Assembly (NCBI GenBank): GCA_039707465.1
Contig: CM077647.1
Span: 174,273,163 to 174,337,162, forward strand
Length of the DNA stretch: 64,000 bases
Source: Rhabdophis nuchalis
Taxonomy: Eukaryota; Chordata; Lepidosauria; Squamata; Natricidae
Reading direction: 5' to 3'
Shown here: in pieces, positions 56,301 to 64,000 of the stretch
Layout: every line of letters starts with the position of its first letter
How positions within the stretch are numbered: position 1 is the stretch's first letter
Made by a program: the position numbers and the translations under genes
Notes under the pieces: generated by a model
What the model was told of the DNA's origin: nothing
The model's database searches: none
What the model saw: only the letters and a program-made list of their open reading frames with translations

Positions 56301-57432
56301 AAGAGTGATGTTAGGTAAGATCTGGGAGTCCTCATTGATCTCCTTCACAGCAAAGGCCAAGGCGAGGACGTGCTGGTAGAATTTGGTTATTACACTGCAA
56401 ATAGTTTAAACACCCCCCCCATTGAACAAAATAAGTTGATCACTCTATTATGGTAAAAGCATTCATATATGAGCAACAACCATTTCTGTCCCTGTTGTAA
56501 GTGAGAAGATGAGAGTCTTTGTAAAACACTCAATAAGTTCTATAGTTTTCAGCCACATACAGCATTTCCATGATTTGCAACAAATATGTATTGCACAAAG
56601 TTGTGATTTTTTTTTTGAAGATATGGCATGTATTTCTATTTTGTAGTCTACAAAATAGAATACAGCCAGCAAGTATCACTATTTTAATATATGTAAGTAA
56701 TGCAGGGTTTGACTGCATAGACTGGATAATTATACTCTCTAAATGTTCCCCAAAAATTTTCTCCAAAAGACTTCTTGCACCTTAATTTCATGCATTTGGT
56801 GAATAAGACTTTAATACAATGAGAAGAAAATGATTTGTTTTTCAGATATGTTTGAAAGACAAGAAAGCAAGAGTAAGTTTATATAAAAGCCATGCATTTA
56901 TTCTCAAAGAACTATTAGTCATAGAAGCAATTTTGGGATATCTAGCTCAGTTTAGAAAATGAATGGAAAGAAAAATAGAACACAATGGAACAGAACAGAA
57001 TTCTTTATTGGCCAAGTGTGACTGGACACAAAATTAATTTGTCTCTGGTTCCTAAAAGAAGAGTTATGAAAAGAAAAAAAATACATTCATCAAGACTCAT
57101 AAGATACAACACTTAACGATAGCCATATGTTACTAATAAGCAATCAAATCATACTAGGAAACAACTAAAACAATATAAAACAATCCTTACAGTGGTATAT
57201 CATAAAGTTTTAGAGGAGGAAGTTTTTTATATTCAATTTCAAAAACATTGTGAATCATCTGAGACACCATCCCACCCACAATGAGGTCACCAGGCTGGTA
57301 CCACTCATGGGGAACAGGAAAAATATTGCTCGCAGGGCAGCTCAGAGTAACTGCTTTCTGCACCAAGAGCATCAGAAGGAACAACATCTTCAGGCATTTG
57401 TCATAGGGAAAATATTTGTGTCTCCTCTCCAT
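47304..57432 (-). CDS. Vomeronasal type-2 receptor (V2R), gene B, six exons
   Basis: Exons in transcription order: 57432-57191, 56394-56103, 54547-53693, 51575-51348, 49034-48908, 48202-47304. Lengths and junctions equal those of gene A, again giving 881 codons with the stop and no visible disruption. Domain order and motifs are as in gene A. The one protein difference I can find is near residue 459, where B has Leu (FPNLQPWQ) and A has Glu; gene C and V2R relatives favour Leu, so A carries the derived state, through two adjacent base changes. Intron 3 is 270 bp plus a TA shorter than in A because the MITE at 9105 is missing. It is functional by appearance. Confidence 0.88.
49075..51043 (-). 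mobile_element. Split SINE with internal insertion, copy B
   Basis: SINE halves at 49075-49179 and 50827-51043 around the insertion at 49180-50814, corresponding to 6496-8465. Confidence 0.72.
51836..52469 (+). mobile_element. CR1/L3 3' fragment, copy B
   Basis: Counterpart of 9530-10163 with an open 145-codon frame (51837-52274). Confidence 0.85.
53053..53678. pseudogene. ORF1 esterase-like and Penelope RT fragments, copy B
   Basis: 53053-53400 (minus, HVGTNDVGK) and 53401-53678 (plus, [18 protein letters not shown]) correspond to 10747-11094 and 11095-11372. Confidence 0.5.
55231..55559 (+). mobile_element. Old CR1 relic in intron 2, copy B
   Basis: Counterpart of 12925-13253. Confidence 0.72.
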
Positions 57433-58139
57433 ATGGAAGTTTGTATTTTAGTGGGTTATTCAATGATTGAGCCAAGGTTTATATCTGACCATGCACCTAA
57501 TCAGAAATCCCATCGTTTTCTATCTGACTATCACTAGGATTGAACAGATGTTCAGGAATAAAAGAAAGGAGGGAGGAAAATTGTAAGAATGAGTTTGATG
57601 GAGCCATTATTATCCCATTGTGCCAAACTCCCTGGGGTTCAAGAGTTACTTTATAACCAAATAGATACCTTAAGTGTTGCTGAATTTAAACACCTTTATG
57701 CACAGACCTTGAGGTTTTAGCTTAGTTGAAAAAACACATATATTGATTCTCGTGGGAGATAATTATTTTGTTTTTGCTGAGAGAATAAGGAGTTCAACTG
57801 ATGGTTTAACTTCATTTAAATGAGCATATGCTAATAAAAGGAATCTAAGAGTCATTGGCAATTAAAAACAGCCTCAAGTATTGAAATTCACATTCATTCC
57901 TTACAATGGAACAAGGTTCCCATTTTCCAAATAAAATGAACAGAATTGTTTAAGTAGAGAAGAGGGAATATTTTTTTACCTAAGGTCTGACAAATAAGTC
58001 AATAATTTCTTTGGAGGTTTTATCCATATTTTCAGTCAAAGAATGCTGATGAATGAAACAATAACAATATTAATACTGATATTTCAAAAGTTGCATTAAC
58101 CATTGCCTTGAGTTTAATAATCTACTTTGTTACTTGACA

Positions 58140-59543
58140 AAGTGACAAAATTAGTGGATCTGAAGAATACTGTTGATATAATTTACTTGGACTTCAATAA
58201 GGCATTCGATAAAGTAGACCATAACCTATTACTAAATAAAGTAGAAAAATGTGGGTTAGACACCATCAACAATGTATGGATTCATAATTAGCTGATCAAC
58301 CATATTCAACATATAATCCTCAATGGAACTGCATTTACATGGAGGGAAGTGTGCTGTGGAGTACCCCTAAGGCTCTGTTTTAGGCCCAGTACTCTTCAAT
58401 ATCTTCATCCATGACATGGATAAGGGGATAGATAGGGAACTCATCAAATTTGCAGATGACAACAAAGTGGCAGGAATAGCCAACACTCCAGAAGATAGGA
58501 TCAAGATGCAGGAGGATATTGACAGACTTGAACATTGGGGGCTATCTAAGAAAATGAAATTCAATGGTGAAAAAAGTAAGGTTCTACACTTAGGGAAGAA
58601 AAACAAAATGGTTGTAGGGTTTGCTGCCTAGGCAGGCGGTTGGACTAGAAGACTTCTATAATCCCTTCAAACTCCGTTATTCTGTTCTATTCTGTTTGTT
58701 TGTTTGTTTGTTTGTCTGTCTATTTGTTTGTGAGAATTTATATGGCACCCATTCGCTGTCAGGTTTTCTGGGCTTCTTAAAAAAAATCCAAAATGCAAGC
58801 AATAGAAAGAATAAAGCTTCCTCCCCACCCATTTCTGGAGATAACAATCCATTGGATAAAAAACTTGATGGGCTCCATCCCACTCTGAGTTCCAAAGGCA
58901 TATTGGCAAAAGGCGCTTGCAAAAGACAATCAAAGTGGGTATCAATCTAACCTCCATAGGGATGATGTTCCAAAGAGAGGGAGCCACCACAGGGCCATCT
59001 TCTGAGTCCTGCCACATGGAGTTTCTTAGGAGAGAAGACTCTCCCTGCCTCCCCACTCTGGTGGGTCAGGTGGTTGTGACTAGGATGAGATGGTCCTTCC
59101 AAATAACATGGTCCCAACTTTTACCTAGAAGAAATTGGGCAGCCAATGCATCTCTTGCAGGAGAGGTGACATATCTGAACACCTGGGTCTGCACACAATC
59201 ATCTCCTCCTCTTCCTCCTCCTCCTCCTCCTCCTCCTCCTTCCCCCTCCCCCTCCTCCTCCTCTTCGTCTCGTCCACCTCCTCCTTCCCCTCCCCTTCCC
59301 CACCTCCTCCTTCTTTGTATTTTTTATTCTTTCCAGTATAAACCTACATTGCCCCAACCCTGGAAGTCAATTAACCTCTGGAACAGCTTGCCTCCAGAAG
59401 TTGTGAATGCCCCAACCCTGGAAGTCTTTAAAAAGATGTTAGATAGCCATTTGTCTGAAATGGTATAAGGTTCCTGCCCACGCAGGGGGTTGGACTAGAA
59501 GACCTACAAGGTCCCTTCCAACTCTGCTATTGTATTGTATATT
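58140..59543. mobile_element. CR1 fragment cluster and microsatellites, copy B
   Basis: 58140-58688 CR1 RT relic (plus), (TTTG)n to 58733, 58738-59203 LINE 3' fragment (minus), (TCC)n 59204-59323, 59348-59543 CR1 tail (plus). Same order as 15832-17235. Confidence 0.78.
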
Positions 59544-59552
59544 TTAAGAGCA

Positions 59553-60128
59553 GTAGTGGAATCTTTCCATAGTCTGCTGTCTTCGAGCGGTTGTGCACTC
59601 TGGCACCCAATGCTCCCCTCGTCCTCCAGGTTGTCCAGATCCTCAGGACCTGGGCCTGCATCTGATGTTGTGCAACACCAGGTCCGTGGTAAAGAAAGCC
59701 CGCCTCATTTGTGATCTTGTGAAGGAGGGGAGAGTGGACCTGGCAGGTATTACAGAGACCTGGTTGGGCCAGGAGGAGGGTGTTCCCCTCATGGAATTGT
59801 GCCCACCAGGCTTCCATGCATTTCATCAGCTTGGGCTCAGGATAGGGGTGGGGTGGGGTAGCGGTCGTTATAAAGGAGGATCTGTGCCCGAGGGAGGCCA
59901 CTGTACCTCAGACAGTAGGATATGAGTCCCTCCTTGTGAAGTGGGGTCGCGGGATACAGATACAATAATTGTACAGACACAATTGTACAGAAACAATTGT
60001 ACAGATATAATTGTACAGATATAATTGTACAGATACAATACAGATGGGATTGCTGACCACGTACCTGGCTCCCAGCTGCGTGGCAATGGCTCTGCCCGAG
60101 CTGCTCGAAGTGATTGCTGGGGTGGCAG
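59553..60128 (+). mobile_element. CR1/L3 LINE endonuclease part, copy B
   Basis: Counterpart of 17245-17820, including the ATTGTACAGA minisatellite at 59958-60041. Confidence 0.82.
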
Positions 60129-60145
60129 TTAGTACCCCCAGGCTT

Positions 60146-62712
60146 TTTTTTTTTGAAAAAGTTTTTTATTTGTTATTATTGAAAATAAATAAAAAGAAAC
60201 ATCATTCATTTCGTGTTTTGTACAACATGTCGTTCCAGACAAACGCTCTGTACGCCAGTGCTTAATCTCACAAAGATATTAATCTGTATATATATCACTT
60301 TTATATCATAAATTAACATTTCCATTTATGAAATAAATCTTTATCCCCTAAGTCTTGAATATATAAACAAGATATTAAATAGAAAAAGAAAAAAAAGACC
60401 AACAGAATAAGAACAGAAAATCTTCACATGTTATACCATTGTTTTCTAGAGGTAATTTTATCGTACTAAAATAAATTATTGTATCCTTCTAAAGACAAAA
60501 ATTTCTTCAAGTTATATAATAATATAATGTGTATTGTTATATTGCTTAGTTCCCCCTTCTTTCCAGCCATTGATAAAATTTATTCCAAATTTCATAGAAT
60601 TGTTCGCTGTCTTGCTCTCTAATTGCAAACGTTAATTTACTCATCTCTGCACATTCCATAATTTTATAAATAACTTCTTGCTGTGATGGTAATTTGTCAT
60701 TTCTCCAATTTTTTGCAAAGACGATTCTAGCGGCTGTCAATATATTTACAATTAGATATTTCAAATTTTTGTCAAATATTTCTAATGTAAGTCCAAGCAG
60801 GAAGAGTTCGGGTTTAAAATCTATATGTTTTTCTGTTATTTTCTCCAACCATGTGTGGATCATACTCCAATAATTTTTGGCCTCCGAACAGGTCCACCAC
60901 ATATGGTAGTAAGTACCAGGCGTCTGATGGCATTTCCAGCATTTGGGGGATTTGTTCTTATTCATTTTTGCGATTCTTGAGGGTGATAAGTGCCACCTGT
61001 AGAACATCTTATATAGGTTCTCTTTGTAGGCTGTTGACATCGTCATTTTATAGTTTTGTGTCCACAATTTTTGCCACTTATCTAAGTCAATCCCATGCCC
61101 GATGTTTTTCCCCCATGTTATCATTGTTTCTTTCACTTGCTCTTCCTGGAGTTTAAACTCTAATAAGTAGGCATAGAGTTTTTAAATTATTTTTTCATCG
61201 ACGCCTGTTAATATTTTGTCTAATTCCGTCATTTTGTAATAAACCCCTCCTTTTTTTGATCTTCCTTATATCTTGAATGTATTTGTGTGTATGTATACCA
61301 ATTAATATCCATTCCTTCTTGTTTTAGTTCCTGAATAGTTTTAAGATCACCCCTTGAGTTTAATAGATCCGAATATCTGGTTGTTCGTTCCTTTTTGTGT
61401 ATTATTGCGTAAGTGAATGCTTCAGTAATTGATACCCAGACTGGTATTTTAAAATAGTGCAATTTCTTGATCTTCTCCCAGTTTACAATCAAAAATTCTC
61501 TTATGTAGTGCCTTCTGAAAATACCATGTTTCCTAGTGTTTCTATACCATAGAGCTGCGTGCCATCCTGATGGCAAATCATGTCCCTCTAATTCTAATAA
61601 TCTAGTGTTTCTTAGTGTAATCCAATCTTTAATCCACATCAAATTTGCATCTTGGTGGTATAGTTCCCAATCAGGCAATCCCATACCTCCCCTTATTTTA
61701 GTATCTTGTAAATTTTTTAATTTTATTCTAGCTTTTTTCCCTTGCCATATTAACTTTAAGATAATTTTCCTTAATTTTTCAAAAAAGTCCTTGCCCAATC
61801 TAATTGGGATTGTCTGGAATAAGTATAATACTTTAGGCAAAATATTCATCTTTATCGTGGCTATTATCCCTAGTAATGATAGTTGTAAATTCTGTCATCT
61901 CGTAAGATCTGCTTCTATTTGTTGTGTGAGTTTAGAGTAATTCTCCTTCTCAACGTCAAGTAGATTCCTAAATATTTAAGCTTATTTGTAATTTGAATTT
62001 TCAAGATTCCTGTTAATTCTTCTTTCTGTCTTCTTGTCATATTCTTTGTCAATATTTGTGTTTTGTCTTTATTTATTTTCAGACCTGTTATTTTTCCATA
62101 TTCCTCAATTTTCCCTATCAGTTTGGACGCGGTTTTAAGTGGTTCCTCGAGGATAAAAACTAGGTTGTCTGCAAAAGCTTGTAATTTATATTGTTCTTTC
62201 CTAATTGTCATTCCCTTTATTTCTTTGTCTTCTCTTATCTTTCTATTTAACACTTCTAGCGTTAATACAAAAAGTAAAGGTGATAGTGGGCAACCTTGTC
62301 TTGTACCTCTTTTTATCTGGATGTTATCTGAAAGTTCTCCATTTATTATTATCTTAGCTGTTTGGTTGTGATATATAGTACTTATAACATGTATAAAGTT
62401 TTGGCCAAATTTCATTTGTTCTAGCTGTTGCAACATAAACTTCCAATTCACGTTATCAAAGGCTTTTTGTGCATCAAGAAACATCAAAGCCATTTGTTTT
62501 TCAGAATGTGCTTCATAATATTCCAACGTATTCAAAATTATTCTCATGTTATCTTTAATTTGTCTCTTTGGTAAAAATCCATTTTGATCTGGATGTATAA
62601 AATTGTTTAAGTATTTTTTGAGCCTTTCTGCTAGTATTGATGCAAATAACTTATAATCCGAGTTTAACAATGAAATTGGTCGATAATTCTTTACCTGCAG
62701 GAGATCTGTTCC
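60146..62712 (-). mobile_element. L1 LINE, copy B, less damaged
   Basis: Flanked by TTAGTACCCCCAGGCTT at 60129-60145 and 62713-62729. Long frames remain at 62670-61915 (RT; the catalytic motif reads FADN here rather than FADD), 61849-61229 (FEKLRKIILKLIWQGKK, MGLPDWELYHQDA) and 61136-60546 (CWKCHQTPGTYYHMWWTC). The C-terminal frame is unbroken where copy A has a nonsense codon and an 18-bp deletion. It carries no LINE insertion. Confidence 0.9.
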
Positions 62713-62729
62713 TTAGTACCCCCAGGCTT

Positions 62730-64000
62730 ATAGTCATGGAGGATCTCAACCTGCCATCTGTCAGCGAAGCGTCGGAGGCACCTCGGGAGTTCATGGCCTC
62801 CATGACAGCCATGGACCTGACCCAATTAGTTCAAGGCCCCATGCACATCGGGACACACACCCTGGATTTAATTTTTATCTCTGGTCAGTGGTTGAAGGAT
62901 CTGGGAAGAGGGGATATAGCCATTGAACCCTTGTCATGGTCAGATCACTCGCTCCTTTGGGTGGACTTCCAATCTGCTACACCCCTCCCCCCTGCAGGGA
63001 GGCGGAACCAAGTAGGTGGTTTTGCCCCAGGCACCTAATGGACCCTGATAGGTTCATGACAGAGCTTGGGCCATTCCCTGAGGCTATGGCTCACGACTCA
63101 GCTGGAGAACTGGTGGCCACATGGGACAGTTCAGCTGCTGGGGCTCTGGACTGCATGGTGCCTTTGCAGCCTCTGATCCAGTGCTGAACCCGGTTGGCTC
63201 CTTGGTTTTCTGAGGAGCTGAGGAAGATGAAGTGCCAGAAAAGATGCCTTGAGAGCAGTTGGAGAGCCAGCCATTCTGAATCTGATCGGACACTGGTGAG
63301 GTCTTATATCAAGACCTACCTACAGGTGATAAAAGCGGCAAAGTTTAATTATTTTTCTGCTCTTATTGCATCTGCAGATAATCGCCCAGTGACCCACTCC
63401 CTCTTACATATGGAAGCACGGGAGGACCCCTTGCAGGGTAAAGCTGAGGATTTTGAACAATACCTGCAAGACAAAATCGCTCAGATTCAGGAAGGGCTGG
63501 ACTCTGAATGTGTAGGACTAGATGGGGTGATGGAGGCAGGTCTTGAGAATGTTATCTGGGAGGAGTTTGACCCTGTGACTCTCGAGGATGTAGACAGGAT
63601 TTTGGGTAAGCTTAGTGTGCCACAGGTTTATTGGACCTGGTAGGTAGGTACTGGCCACTCGGGAGGTTATACGAGGCTGGCTCCAGGGTATTATCAATGC
63701 TTCTTTGAGAGAGGATTTCTTTCCCACCACTTTGAAAGAGGCGGTGGTGAGGCCGTTCCTCAAGAAGCCTTCCCTGGACCCAGTGCTTTTGGCAAATTAT
63801 CGTCCATTCTCCAATCTTCGCTTTGTGGCAAAGGTTGTTGAGAGTGTGGTGGCGCAACAGCTTCCCAAGTACTTGGATGAAGCTGTCTATGTTGATCCAT
63901 ACCAGTCAGGTTTCAGGCCTGGGTACAGCATGGAAATGGCATTGGTCGTATTGGTTGATGATCTCTGGAGGGCTTGGGACTGGGGTTGTTCCTCTGTCCT
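62730..64000 (+). mobile_element. CR1/L3 LINE, endonuclease end and RT, copy B, runs off the window
   Basis: Counterpart of 20691-21961: GDLNLP-type endonuclease block, SDHSLLWVDF, then RT blocks up to the window end. Confidence 0.85.

Larger units (their letters stand above)
42584..64000 (+). repeat. Copy B of the large direct duplication
   Basis: Co-linear with 1-21961 in the same orientation. The offset is 42583 at the start and changes only at small indels (near 6028, 8127, 14107, 17929, 18073, 18754 and 19893), at the copy A-only MITE (9105-9374) and at the copy A-only LINE (19423-19699). Substitutions are sparse: the 304-codon reading frame covering exon 6 translates identically. The copy runs to the window end, so its full length is unknown. 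All elements described in copy A recur at the positions given in their entries. Confidence 0.95.

Overview
This is vertebrate nuclear DNA, most likely from a squamate reptile and plausibly a snake. It carries multi-exon vomeronasal type-2 receptor (V2R) genes with vertebrate splice junctions. The rest is almost entirely interspersed repeats of reptilian type: CR1/L3 LINEs, L1 LINEs, tRNA-derived SINEs, Penelope, Gypsy and hAT elements. The species assignment is inferred from repeat families recalled from memory. No bacterial features, CRISPR arrays, tRNA or rRNA genes were found.

Layout. Bases 1-21961 (copy A) recur in the same orientation at 42584-64000 (copy B), a direct duplication with a period of about 42.6 kb that runs off the window end. 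Each copy holds one apparently intact V2R gene on the minus strand: A at 4721-15124, B at 47304-57432. Six exons splice in phase to 880 codons, with signal peptide, ligand-binding domain, nine-cysteine linker and 7TM domain. The two proteins appear to differ at one residue. Both copies share a dense set of LINE, SINE and MITE fragments. Copy A alone has a TA-flanked MITE (9105-9374) and a LINE 3' fragment (19423-19699). Copy B has the empty sites.

Bases 21962-32149 are present once in the window. They hold LINE debris, an internally deleted L1-like element (23981-26028), SINEs and a third V2R (28539-31669, plus strand) that stops after exon 3.

Bases 32150-42596 are a chromodomain Gypsy LTR retrotransposon on the minus strand. 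Its gag-pol is one frame broken by three stop codons. Its gag is split by a 4758-bp hAT transposon (36462-41219) with terminal inverted repeats, an 8-bp target duplication and an intact 650-codon transposase. The hAT itself carries an 80-bp MITE with its own 8-bp target duplication and a GC-rich array of about twelve 103-109-bp units. The Gypsy right LTR abuts copy B. The first 13 bases of the window are the end of the same LTR, so each copy is preceded by this LTR. The Gypsy lacks a target duplication and its LTRs differ at about 20 sites, which suggests that LTR recombination produced the duplication.

The functional content is the chemosensory receptors. Everything else looks like mobile DNA that has duplicated, split or truncated them. 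An uncollapsed haplotype pair in the assembly is a serious alternative explanation for copies A and B.
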